Part shown: piece by piece, positions 10,701 to 21,872 of the stretch
Position numbering within the stretch: the stretch's first letter is position 1
How the letters are laid out: the number at the start of each line of letters is the position of its first letter
Assembly (NCBI GenBank): GCA_029961685.1
Contig: JARWKL010000016.1
Coordinates: 8,696,358 to 8,760,357, forward strand
DNA: 64,000 nucleotides
From: Aristolochia californica
Lineage: Eukaryota > Streptophyta > Magnoliopsida > Piperales > Aristolochiaceae
Direction of reading: 5' to 3'
Notes under the pieces: model-generated
Databases searched by the model: none
The model's input: only the letters and a program-made list of their open reading frames with translations
Told to the model about the DNA's origin: nothing
Position numbers and translations under genes: made by a program

Positions 10701-13493
10701 ATTATTAGGGGTTGTACTAGTGGAATCTCCCAAACATGGATAACAAAACCTTGGAGTTCAATTTTAGTACGTGAAATAATTTTAAAAATTTTTTTTACAT
10801 ACGTGAACTCTAAAATTTTCATTTTGTTATTCCGTAATATCTTTTTTGTTTACGTGAAAAAATGGAAGAGTGAAAGCTCAAGTTTGGATCTGAAAAACAA
10901 ATTTGACCATCAGAGATGGAAATGCACAAATGCTGAGGGAGATAGTTCCAAAAGTATCTGTGATTTTTAAGGATAGGCAAAAAGTGGGTTGTTTAACTCT
11001 GGTAATTATGCAACCACTTGAGAATTTGAGTTTTTCCACTCCTTGAAATTTTTGGATCATTAGGTCCACTTGTATCCTCAACATGTTTCTGGCATGCATA
11101 TCAACCACATTTAAAGCATGTTTGGATCAGTTGCAAGACCCTTTCCTATAAAATTCCACCTAGCTTATTATTAGGGGTTGTACTTGTGGAATCTCCCAAA
11201 CATGGATAACAAAACCTTGGAATTCATTTTTAGTGGTTGAAATAATTTCCAAATTTTGTTTTGCATACATGAACACTAAAATTTTCATTTTGTTATGCTT
11301 TAATATCTTTTTTGTTTACGAGAAAAATGGGAGAGTGAAAACTCATGGTTGGATCTGGAAACAAATTTGAGGATCCAAGATGGAAATGCACAAATGCTGA
11401 GAGAGATTGTTCCAAAAATTATCTGTGATTTTTAAGGATAGGCAAAAAGTGGGTAGTTTAACTCTGGTAAATATCCAACCACATGAGAATTTGATTTTTT
11501 CCACTCCTTGAAATTTTTGGATCCTTAGGTCCACTTGCATCGTCAACATATTTCTGGCATGCATATCCACCACATTTAAAGCATGTTAGGATCAGTTACA
11601 AGTCCCTTTCCTACAAAATTCCACCCAGCTTATTATTAGGGGTTGTACTAGTGGAATCTCCTAAACATGGATAACAAAACCTTGGAGTTCATTTTTAGTG
11701 CGTGAAATAATTTTCAAATTTTTTTTTGCATACATGAACTCTAAAATCTTCATTTTGTTATGCCTGAATATCTTTTTTGTTTACGAGAAAAATGAGAGAG
11801 TGAAAACTCAAGTTTGGATCAGAAAACAAATTTCAGCATCCAAGATGGAAATGCACAAATGCTGAGAGAGATAGTTCCAAAAAGTATCTATGATTTTTAA
11901 GGATAGGCAAAATGAGGGTTGTTTGGCTCTGGTAAATATCCAACCACTTGAGAATTTGATTTTTTCCACTCCTTGAAATTTTTGGATCATTAGGTCCACT
12001 TGTATCCTCAACATGTTTCTGGCATGCGCATCCACCACATTTAAAGCATATTGGGATCAGTTACAAGTCCCTTTCCTATAAAATTCCTCCTAGCTTATTA
12101 TTAGTGGTTGTACTTGTGCAATCTCCCAAACATGGATAACAAAACCTTGGAGTTCATTATTAGTGCGTGAAATAATTTTCAAATTTTTTTTGCATACAAG
12201 AACTCTAAAATTTTAATTTTGTTATGCCTTAATATCTTTTTTATTTACGAGAAAAAATGGGAGAGTGAAAGCTCAAGTTTGGATCTGAAAACATATTTGA
12301 CCAACCAAGATGGAAATGCACAAATGCTGAGAGAGATAGTTCCAAAAAGTATCTGTGATTTTTAAGGATAGGCAAAAAGTGGGTTGTTTGGCTCTGGTAA
12401 ATACCCAACCACTTGAGTATTTGATTTTTTCCACTCCTTGAAATTATTGGATCATTACGTCCACTTGCATCCTCAACATGTTTCTTGCATGCATATCCAC
12501 CACATTTAAAGCATGTTAGGATCAGTTTCAAGTCCCTTTCCTATAAAATTCCACCTAGCTTATTATTAGGGGTTGTACTAGTGGAATCTCCCAAACATGG
12601 ATAATAAAACCTTGGATTTCATTTTTAGTGCGTGAAATAATTTTCAATTTTTTTTGCATACATGAACTCTAAAATCTTCATTTTGTTATGCCTTAATATC
12701 TTTTTTTTTTTTACGAGAAAAATGGGAGAGTGAAAACTCAAGTTTGGATCTGAAAACAAATTTCAGCATCCAAGATGGAAGTGCACAAATGCTGAGAGAG
12801 ATAGTTCCAAAAAGTATCTGTGATTTTTAAGGATAGGCAAAATGTGGGTTGTTTGGCTTCGGTAAATATCCAACAACTTGAGAATTTGATTTTTTCCACT
12901 CCTTGAAATTTTTGGATCATTAGGTCCACTTGCATCCTCAACATGTTTCTGGCAAGCATATCCACCACATTTAAAGCATGTTAAGATCAGTTACAAGTCC
13001 CTTTCCTATAAAATTCCACCAAGTTTATTATTAGGGGTTGTACTAGTGGAATCTCCCAAACAAGGATAACAAAACCTTGGAGTTCATTTTTAGAACGTGA
13101 AATAAATTTAAAATTTTTTTTTTGCATACATGAACTCTAAAATTTTCATTTTGTTATGCCTTAATATCTTTTTTGTTTACGTGAAAAAATGGGAGAGTGA
13201 AAGCTCATGTTTGCGTCTGAAAAAAAATTTTACCATCAGAGATGGAAATGCACAAATGCCGAGAGAGATAGTTCCAAAAAGTATCTGTGATTTTTCAGGA
13301 TAGGCAAAAAGTGGGTTGTTTAGCTCTGGTAAATATCCAACCACTTGAGAATTTGAGTTTTTCCACTCCTTGAAATTTTTGGATCATTAGGTCCACTTGC
13401 ATCCTCAACATGTTTCTGGCATGCATATCCACCACATTTAAAGCATGTTTGGATCAGTTACAAGTCCCTTTCCTATAAAATTCCACCAAGTTT
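10701..13493. repeat. HOR unit 4 (regular, 2793 bp)
   Basis: Monomers: A 10701-11166, B 11167-11631, C 11632-12096, D 12097-12561, E 12562-13026, F 13027-13493. Private changes: AGTTCAATTTTAG in A (near 10755) and CATCGTCAAC in B (near 11540). F has ATGCCGAG near 13258, shared with units 6 and 7. Confidence 0.97.
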
Positions 13494-16286
13494 ATTATTA
13501 GGGGTTGTACTAGTGGAATCTCCCAAACATGGATAACAAAACCTTGGAGTTCATTTTTAGTACGTGAAATAATTTTAAAATTTTTTTTTACATACGTGAA
13601 CTCTAAAATTTTCATTTTGTTATTCCGTAATATCTTTTTTGTTTACGTGAAAAAATGGAAGAGTGAAAGCTCAAGTTTGGATCTGAAAAACAAATTTGAC
13701 CATCAGAGATGGAAATGCACAAATGCTGAGGGAGATAGTTCCCAAAGTATCTGTGATTTTTAAGGATAGGCAAAAAGTGGGTTGTTTAACTCTGGTAATT
13801 ATGCAACCACTTGAGAATTTGAGTTTTTCCACTCCTTGAAATTTTTGGATCATTAGGTCCACTTGTATCCTCAACATGTTTCTGGCATGCATATCAACCA
13901 CATTTAAAGCATGTTTGGATCAGTTGCAAGACCCTTTCCTATAAAATTCCACCTAGCTTATTATTAGGGGTTGTACTTGTGGAATCTCCCAAACATGGAT
14001 AACAAAACCTTGGAATTCATTTTTAGTGGTTGAAATAATTTCCAAATTTTGTTTTGCATACATGAACACTAAAATTTTCATTTTGTTATGCTTTAATATC
14101 TTTTTTGTTTACGAGAAAAATGGGAGAGTGAAAACTCATGGTTGGATCTGGAAACAAATTTGAGGATCCAAGATGGAAATGCACAAATGCTGAGAGAGAT
14201 TGTTCCAAAAATTATCTGTGATTTTTAAGGATAGGCAAAAAGTGGGTAGTTTAACTCTGGTAAATATCCAACCACATGAGAATTTGATTTTTTCCACTCC
14301 TTGAAATTTTTGGATCCTTAGGTCCACTTGCATCCTCAACATATTTCTGGCATGCATATCCACCACATTTAAAGCATGTTAGGATCAGTTACAACTCCCT
14401 TTCCTACAAAATTCCACCCAGCTTATTATTAGGGGTTGTACTAGTGGAATCTCCTAAACATGGATAACAAAACCTTGGAGTTCATTTTTAGTGCGTGACA
14501 TAATTTTCAAATTTTTTTTTGCATACATGAACTCTAAAATCTTCATTTTGTTATGCCTGAATATCTTTTTTGTTTACGAGAAAAATGAGAGAGTGAAAAC
14601 TCAAGTTTGGATCAGAAAACAAATTTCAGCATCCAAGATGGAAATGCACAAATGCTGAGAGAGATAGTTCCAAAAAGTATCTATGATTTTTAAGGATAGG
14701 CAAAATGAGGGTTGTTTGGCTCTGGTAAATATCCAACCACTTGAGAATTTGATTTTTTCCACTCCTTGAAATTTTTGGATCATTAGGTCCACTTGTATCC
14801 TCAACATGTTTCTGGCATGCGCATCCACCACATTTAAAGCATATTGGGATCAGTTACAAGTCCCTTTCCTATAAAATTCCTCCTAGCTTATTATTAGTGG
14901 TTGTACTTGTGCAATCTCCCAAACATGGATAACAAAACCTTGGAGTTCATTATTAGTGCGTGAAATAATTTTCAAATTTTTTTTGCATACAAGAACTCTA
15001 AAATTTTAATTTTGTTATGCCTTAATATCTTTTTTATTTACGAGAAAAAATGGGAGAGTGAAAGCTCAAGTTTGGATCTGAAAACATATTTGACCAACCA
15101 AGATGGAAATGCACAAATGCTGAGAGAGATAGTTCCAAAAAGTAGCTATGATTTTTAAGGATAGGCAAAAAGTGGGTTGTTTGGCTCTGGTAAATACCCA
15201 ACCACTTGAGTATTTGATTTTTTCCACTCCTTGAAATTATTGGATCATTACGTCCACTTGCATCCTCAACATGTTTCTTGCATGCATATCCACCACATTT
15301 AAAGCATGTTAGGATCAGTTTCAAGTCCCTTTCCTATAAAATTCCACCTAGCTTATTATTAGGGGTTGTACTAGTGGAATCTCCCAAACATGGATAATAA
15401 AACCTTGGATTTCATTTTTAGTGCGTGAAATAATTTTCAATTTTTTTTGCATACATGAACTCTAAAATCTTCATTTTGTTATGCCTTAATATCTTTTTTT
15501 TTTTACGAGAAAAATGGGAGAGTGAAAACTCAAGTTTGGATCTGAAAACAAATTTCAGCATCCAAGATGGAAGTGCACAAATGCTGAGAGAGATAGTTCC
15601 AAAAAGTATCTGTGATTTTTAAGGATAGGCAAAATGTGGGTTGTTTGGCTTCGGTAAATATCCAACAACTTGAGAATTTGATTTTTTCCACTCCTTGAAA
15701 TTTTTGGATCATTAGGTCCACTTGCATCCTCAACATGTTTCTGGCAAGCATATCCACCACATTTAAAGCATGTTAAGATCAGTTACAAGTCCCTTTCCTA
15801 TAAAATTCCACCAAGTTTATTATTAGGGGTTGTACTAGTGGAATCTCCCAAACAAGGATAACAAAACCTTGGAGTTCATTTTTAGAAAGTGAAATAAATT
15901 TAAAATTTTTTTTTTTGCATACATGAACTCTAAAATTTTCATTTTGTTATGCCTTAATATCTTTTTTGTTTACGTGAAAAAATGGGAGAGTGAAAGCTCA
16001 TGTTTGCGTCTGAAAAAAAATTTTACCATCAGAGATGGAAATGCACAAATGCTGAGAGAGATAGTTCCAAAAAGTATCTGTGATTTTTCAGGATAGGCAA
16101 AAAGTGGGTTGTTTAGCTCTGGTAAATATCCAACCACTTGAGAATTTGAGTTTTTCCACTCCTTGAAATTTTTGGATCATTAGGTCCACTTGCATCCTCA
16201 ACATGTTTCTGGCATGCATATCCACCACATTTAAAGCATGTTTGGATCAGTTACAAGTCCCTTTCCTATAAAATTCCACCAAGTTT
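13494..16286. repeat. HOR unit 5 (regular, 2793 bp)
   Basis: Monomers: A 13494-13959, B 13960-14424, C 14425-14889, D 14890-15354, E 15355-15818, F 15819-16286. Marker set: B end ACAACTCCC, C GTGACATAAT, D AGTAGCTATG (others AGTATCTGTG), F TAGAAAGTG. Unit 8, exactly three units to the right, has ACAACTCCC, GTGACATAAT, AGTAGCTG and TAGAAAGTG at the matching places. A has a private TTCCCAAAG near 13738. Confidence 0.97.
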
Positions 16287-16752
16287 ATTATTAGGGGTTG
16301 TACTAGTGGAATCTCCCAAACATGGATAACAAAACCTTGGAGTTCATTTTTAGTACGTGAAATAATTTTAAAATTTTTTTTTACATACGTGAACTCTAAA
16401 ATTTTCATTTTGTTATTCCGTAATATCTTTTTTGTTTACGTGAAAAAATGGAAGAGTGAAAGCTCAAGTTTGGATCTGAAAAACAAATTTGACCATCAGA
16501 GATGGAAATGCACAAATGCTGAGGGAGATAGTTCCAAAAGTATCTGTGATTTTTAAGGATAGGCAAAAAGTGGGTTGTTTAACTCTGGTAATTATGCAAC
16601 CACTTGAGAATTTGAGTTTTTCCACTCCTTGAAATTTTTGGATCATTAGGTCCACTTGTATCCTCAACATGTTTCTGGCATGCATATCAACCACATTTAA
16701 AGCATGTTTGGATCAGTTGCAAGACCCTTTCCTATAAAATTCCACCTAGCTT
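16287..16752. repeat. Monomer type A (type example)
   Basis: Type A is recognised by TAGTACGTGAAATAA, ACATACGTGAAC, TTATTCCGTAAT and TTTACGTGAAA in its left half; then ATGGAAGAGTG, CTGAGGGAG and CCAAAAGTATC (one A fewer than other types); and GGTAATTATGCAACC, CATATCAACCAC and GTTGCAAGACCC on the right. It has four CpGs, all in the left 160 bp, the most concentrated CpG group among the six types. It follows F and precedes B in every normal unit. Confidence 0.95.
16354..16443. other. Three TACGTGA motifs in monomer A (possible protein-binding platform)
   Basis: TACGTGA occurs at 16354-16360, 16386-16392 and 16437-16443, spaced 32 and 51 bp, close to three and five helical turns. The set recurs in the A copies I compared. 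F has two ACGTGA forms, C, D and E have one GCGTGA, and B has none. The motif contains an ACGTG core of the kind bound by some bZIP and bHLH factors; any binding here is inference. No similarity to the mammalian CENP-B box was found by eye. Confidence 0.3.
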
Positions 16753-17217
16753 ATTATTAGGGGTTGTACTTGTGGAATCTCCCAAACATGGATAACAAAA
16801 CCTTGGAATTCATTTTTAGTGGTTGAAATAATTTCCAAATTTTGTTTTGCATACATGAACACTAAAATTTTCATTTTGTTATGCTTTAATATCTTTTTTG
16901 TTTACGAGAAAAATGGGAGAGTGAAAACTCATGGTTGGATCTGGAAACAAATTTGAGGATCCAAGATGGAAATGCACAAATGCTGAGAGAGATTGTTCCA
17001 AAAATTATCTGTGATTTTTAAGGATAGGCAAAAAGTGGGTAGTTTAACTCTGGTAAATATCCAACCACATGAGAATTTGATTTTTTCCACTCCTTGAAAT
17101 TTTTGGATCCTTAGGTCCACTTGCATCCTCAACATATTTCTGGCATGCATATCCACCACATTTAGAGCATGTTAGGATCAGTTACAAGTCCCTTTCCTAC
17201 AAAATTCCACCCAGCTT
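16753..17217. repeat. Monomer type B (type example)
   Basis: Type B is recognised by GTACTTGTGG, CTTGGAATTCAT (the only EcoRI-type GAATTC in the HOR), TTTAGTGGTTG, TTTCCAAATTTTG, GAACACTAAAA, GGTTGGATCTGG, GAGGATCCAAG, GAGATTGTTCC, GTGGGTAG, ACCACATGAG, GGATCCTTAGG, AACATATTTC and CCTACAAAATTCC. It holds two GGATCC sites and, in the copy at 1-464, a single CpG. Confidence 0.95.
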
Positions 17218-17682
17218 ATTATTAGGGGTTGTACTAGTGGAATCTCCTAAACATGGATAACAAAACCTTGGAGTTCATTTTTAGTGCGTGAAATAATTTT
17301 CAAATTTTTTTTTGCATACATGAACTCTAAAATCTTCATTTTGTTATGCCTGAATATCTTTTTTGTTTACGAGAAAAATGAGAGAGTGAAAACTCAAGTT
17401 TGGATCAGAAAACAAATTTCAGCATCCAAGATGGAAATGCACAAATGCTGAGAGAGATAGTTCCAAAAAGTATCTATGATTTTTAAGGATAGGCAAAATG
17501 AGGGTTGTTTGGCTCTGGTAAATATCCAACCACTTGAGAATTTGATTTTTTCCACTCCTTGAAATTTTTGGATCATTAGGTCCACTTGTATCCTCAACAT
17601 GTTTCTGGCATGCGCATCCACCACATTTAAAGCATATTGGGATCAGTTACAAGTCCCTTTCCTATAAAATTCCTCCTAGCTT
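17218..17682. repeat. Monomer type C (type example)
   Basis: Type C is recognised by AATCTCCTAAAC, GCCTGAATATC, AAATGAGAGAG, GGATCAGAAAAC, TTTCAGCATCC (shared with E), GTATCTATG, CAAAATGAGGG, CTTGTATCCTC (shared with A), CATGCGCATCC (GCGTATCC in the right part of the window), GCATATTGGGATC and TTCCTCCTAGC. Confidence 0.95.
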
Positions 17683-18147
17683 ATTATTAGTGGTTGTACT
17701 TGTGCAATCTCCCAAACATGGATAACAAAACCTTGGAGTTCATTATTAGTGCGTGAAATAATTTTCAAATTTTTTTTGCATACAAGAACTCTAAAATTTT
17801 AATTTTGTTATGCCTTAATATCTTTTTTATTTACGAGAAAAAATGGGAGAGTGAAAGCTCAAGTTTGGATCTGAAAACATATTTGACCAACCAAGATGGA
17901 AATGCACAAATGCTGAGAGAGATAGTTCCAAAAAGTATCTGTGATTTTTAAGGATAGGCAAAAAGTGGGTTGTTTGGCTCTGGTAAATACCCAACCACTT
18001 GAGTATTTGATTTTTTCCACTCCTTGAAATTATTGGATCATTACGTCCACTTGCATCCTCAACATGTTTCTTGCATGCATATCCACCACATTTAAAGCAT
18101 GTTAGGATCAGTTTCAAGTCCCTTTCCTATAAAATTCCACCTAGCTT
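17683..18147. repeat. Monomer type D (type example)
   Basis: Type D is recognised by ATTATTAGTGG (others AGGGG), TTGTGCAATCTCC, TTCATTATTAGTG, CATACAAGAAC, TTTTAATTTTG, TTTATTTACGAG, CATATTTGACCAACC, AATACCCAACC, GAGTATTTG, GAAATTATTGG, ATTACGTCC, GTTTCTTGC and CAGTTTCAAG. These distributed markers make D the easiest type for placing exchange points. Confidence 0.95.
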
Positions 18148-18612
18148 ATTATTAGGGGTTGTACTAGTGGAATCTCCCAAACATGGATAATAAAACCTTG
18201 GATTTCATTTTTAGTGCGTGAAATAATTTTCAATTTTTTTTGCATACATGAACTCTAAAATCTTCATTTTGTTATGCCTTAATATCTTTTTTTTTTTTAC
18301 GAGAAAAATGGGAGAGTGAAAACTCAAGTTTGGATCTGAAAACAAATTTCAGCATCCAAGATGGAAGTGCACAAATGCTGAGAGAGATAGTTCCAAAAAG
18401 TATCTGTGATTTTTAAGGATAGGCAAAATGTGGGTTGTTTGGCTTCGGTAAATATCCAACAACTTGAGAATTTGATTTTTTCCACTCCTTGAAATTTTTG
18501 GATCATTAGGTCCACTTGCATCCTCAACATGTTTCTGGCAAGCATATCCACCACATTTAAAGCATGTTAAGATCAGTTACAAGTCCCTTTCCTATAAAAT
18601 TCCACCAAGTTT
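18148..18612. repeat. Monomer type E (type example)
   Basis: Type E is recognised by GGATAATAAAACC, CTTGGATTTCAT, a T tract of 10-12 before ACGAG, TTTCAGCATCC, GATGGAAGTGCAC, CAAAATGTGGG, GGCTTCGG, CAACAACTTG, GGCAAGCATATCC, GTTAAGATCAG and ACCAAGTTTA. Length varies between 464 and 465 bp with the T tract; homopolymer length is also where assembly errors would fall. Confidence 0.95.
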
Positions 18613-19079
18613 ATTATTAGGGGTTGTACTAGTGGAATCTCCCAAACAAGGATAACAAAACCTTGGAGTTCATTTTTAGAACGTGAAATAAATTTAAAAT
18701 TTTTTTTTTGCATACATGAACTCTAAAATTTTCATTTTGTTATGCCTTAATATCTTTTTTGTTTACGTGAAAAAATGGGAGAGTGAAAGCTCATGTTTGC
18801 GTCTGAAAAAAAATTTTACCATCAGAGATGGAAATGCACAAATGCCGAGAGAGATAGTTCCAAAAAGTATCTGTGATTTTTCAGGATAGGCAAAAAGTGG
18901 GTTGTTTAGCTCTGGTAAATATCCAACCACTTGAGAATTTGAGTTTTTCCACTCCTTGAAATTTTTGGATCATTAGGTCCACTTGCATCCTCAACATGTT
19001 TCTGGCATGCATATCCACCACATTTAAAGCATGTTTGGATCAGTTACAAGTCCCTTTCCTATAAAATTCCACCAAGTTT
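18613..19079. repeat. Monomer type F (type example)
   Basis: Type F is recognised by CCAAACAAGG, TTTAGAACGTG, AAATAAATTTAAA, TCATGTTTGCGTCTG, AAATTTTACC, GATTTTTCAGG, GTTTAGCTCTGG, TTTGAGTTTTTCC, GCATGTTTGGATC and ACCAAGTTTA. It is the type that most often takes part in hybrids, being partner in E/F, A/F, F/A and D/F junctions. Confidence 0.95.
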
Positions 19080-21872
19080 ATTATTAGGGGTTGTACTAGT
19101 GGAATCTCCCAAACATGGATAACAAAACCTTGGAGTTCATTTTTAGTACGTGAAATAATTTTAAAATTTTTTTTTACATACGTGAACTCTAAAATTTTCA
19201 TTTTGTTATTCCGTAATATCTTTTTTGTTTACGTGAAAAAATGGAAGAGTGAAAGCTCAAGTTTGGATCTGAAAAACAAATTTGACCATCAGAGATGGAA
19301 ATGCACAAATGCTGAGGGAGATAGTTCCAAAAGTATCTGTGATTTTTAAGGATAGGCAAAAAGTGGGTTGTTTAACTCTGGTAATTATGCAACCACTTGA
19401 GAATTTGAGTTTTTCCACTCCTTGAAATTTTTGGATCATTAGGTCCACTTGTATCCTCAACATGTTTCTGGCATGCATATCAACCACATTTAAAGCATGT
19501 TTGGATCAGTTGCAAGACCCTTTCCTATAAAATTCCACCTAGCTTATTATTAGGGGTTGTACTTGTGGAATCTCCCAAACATGGATAACAAAACCTTGGA
19601 ATTCATTTTTAGTGGTTGAAATAATTTCCAAATTTTGTTTTGCATACATGAACACTAAAATTTTCATTTTGTTATGCTTTAATATCTTTTTTGTTTACGA
19701 GAAAAATGGGAGAGTGAAAACTCATGGTTGGATCTGGAAACAAATTTGAGGATCCAAGATGGAAATGCACAAATGCTGAGAGAGATTGTTCCAAAAATTA
19801 TCTGTGATTTTTAAGGATAGGCAAAAAGTGGGTAGTTTAACTCTGGTAAATATCCAACCACATGAGAATTTGATTTTTTCCACTCCTTGAAATTTTTGGA
19901 TCCTTAGGTCCACTTGCATCCTCAACATATTTCTGGTATGCATATCCACCACATTTAAAGCATGTTAGGATCAGTTACAACTCCCTTTCCTACAAAATTC
20001 CACCCAGCTTATTATTAGGGGTTGTACTAGTGGAATCTCCTAAACATGGATAACAAAACCTTGGAGTTCATTTTTAGTGCGTGACATAATTTTCAAATTT
20101 TTTTTTGCATACATGAACTCTAAAATCTTCATTTTGTTATGCCTGAATATCTTTTTTGTTTACGAGAAAAATGAGAGAGTGAAAACTCAAGTTTGGATCA
20201 GAAAACAAATTTCAGCATCCAAGATGGAAATGCACAAATGCTGAGAGAGATAGTTCCAAAAAGTATCTATGATTTTTAAGGATAGGCAAAATGAGGGTTG
20301 TTTGGCTCTGGTAAATATCCAACCACTTGAGAATTTGATTTTTTCCACTCCTTGAAATTTTTGGATCATTAGGTCCACTTGTATCCTCAACATGTTTCTG
20401 GCATGCGCATCCACCACATTTAAAGCATATTGGGATCAGTTACAAGTCCCTTTCCTATAAAATTCCTCCTAGCTTATTATTAGTGGTTGTACTTGTGCAA
20501 TCTCCCGAACATGGATAACAAAACCTTGGAGTTCATTATTAGTGCGTGAAATAATTTTCAAATTTTTTTTGCATACAAGAACTCTAAAATTTTAATTTTG
20601 TTATGCCTTAATATCTTTTTTATTAACGAGAAAAAATGGGAGTGTGAAAGCTCAAGTTTGGATCTGAAAACATATTTGACCAACCAAGATGGAAATGCAC
20701 AAATGCTGAGAGAGATAGTTCCAAAAAGTATCTGTGATTTTTAAGGATAGGCAAAAAGTGGGTTGTTTGGCTCTGGTAAATACCCAACCACTTGAGTATT
20801 TGATTTTTTCCACTCCTTGAAATTATTGGATCATTACGTCCACTTGCATCCTCAACATGTTTCTTGCATGCATATCCACCACATTTAAAGCATGTTAGGA
20901 TCAGTTTCAAGTCCCTTTCCTATAAAATTCCACCTAGCTTATTATTAGGGGTTGTACTAGTGGAATCTCCCAAACATGGATAATAAAACCTTGGATTTCA
21001 TTTTTAGTGCGTGAAATAATTTTCAATTTTTTTTGCATACATGAACTCTAAAATCTTCATTTTGTTATGCCTTAATATCTTTTTTTTTTTTACGAGAAAA
21101 ATGGGAGAGTGAAAACTCAAGTTTGGATCTGAAAACAAATTTCAGCATCCAAGATGGAAGTGCACAAATGCTGAGAGAGATAGTTCCAAAAAGTATCTGT
21201 GATTTTTAAGGATAGGCAAAATGTGGGTTGTTTGGCTTCGGTAAATATCCAACAACTTGAGAATTTGATTTTTTCCACTCCTTGAAATTTTTGGATCATT
21301 AGGTCCACTTGCATCCTCAACATGTTTCTGGCAAGCATATCCACCACATTTAAAGCATGTTAAGATCAGTTACAAGTCCCTTTCCTATAAAATTCCACCA
21401 AGTTTATTATTAGGGGTTGTACTAGTGGAATCTCCCAAACAAGGATAACAAAACCTTGGAGTTCATTTTTAGAACGTGAAATAAATTTAAAATTTTTTTT
21501 TTGCATACATGAACTCTAAAATTTTCATTTTGTTATGCCTTAATATCTTTTTTGTTTACGTGAAAAAATGGGAGAGTGAAAGCTCATGTTTGCGTCTGAA
21601 AAAAAATTTTACCATCAGAGATGGAAATGCACAAATGCCGAGAGAGATAGTTCCAAAAAGTATCTGTGATTTTTCAGGATAGGCAAAAAGTGGGTTGTTT
21701 AGCTCTGGTAAATATCCAACCACTTGAGAATTTGAGTTTTTCCACTCCTTGAAATTTTTGGATCATTAGGTCCACTTGCATCCTCAACATGTTTCTGGCA
21801 TGCATATCCACCACATTTAAAGCATGTTTGGATCAGTTACAAGTCCCTTTCCTATAAAATTCCACCAAGTTT
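19080..21872. repeat. HOR unit 7 (regular, 2793 bp)
   Basis: Monomers: A 19080-19545, B 19546-20010, C 20011-20475, D 20476-20940, E 20941-21405, F 21406-21872. Marker set: B ACAACTCCC, C GTGACATAAT, D AGTATCTG, F ATGCCGAG. Private changes: TGGTATGCAT in B (near 19935), and CTCCCGAAC, TATTAACGAG and GGAGTGTGAAAG in D (near 20505, 20625, 20640). Confidence 0.97.

Larger units (their letters stand above)
16287..19079. repeat. HOR unit 6 (regular, 2793 bp; reference unit here)
   Basis: Monomers: A 16287-16752, B 16753-17217, C 17218-17682, D 17683-18147, E 18148-18612, F 18613-19079. Each is described below as the type example. Marker set: B TTTAGAGCATG (near 17161, shared with unit 11) and ACAAGTCCC, C GTGAAATAAT, D AGTATCTG, F ATGCCGAG. 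Confidence 0.97.

Noticed and set aside
18270..18300. Length differences in T tracts of D, E and F as separate variants
   Set aside because: One- or two-base homopolymer differences are weak markers and a usual site of sequencing error, so I did not use them to group units.
16287..19079. CENP-B box
   Set aside because: No stretch in the six monomer types fits the CENP-B box core (TTCG followed by a spaced A and CGGG); the only nearby form, GGCTTCGG in E, lacks the rest.
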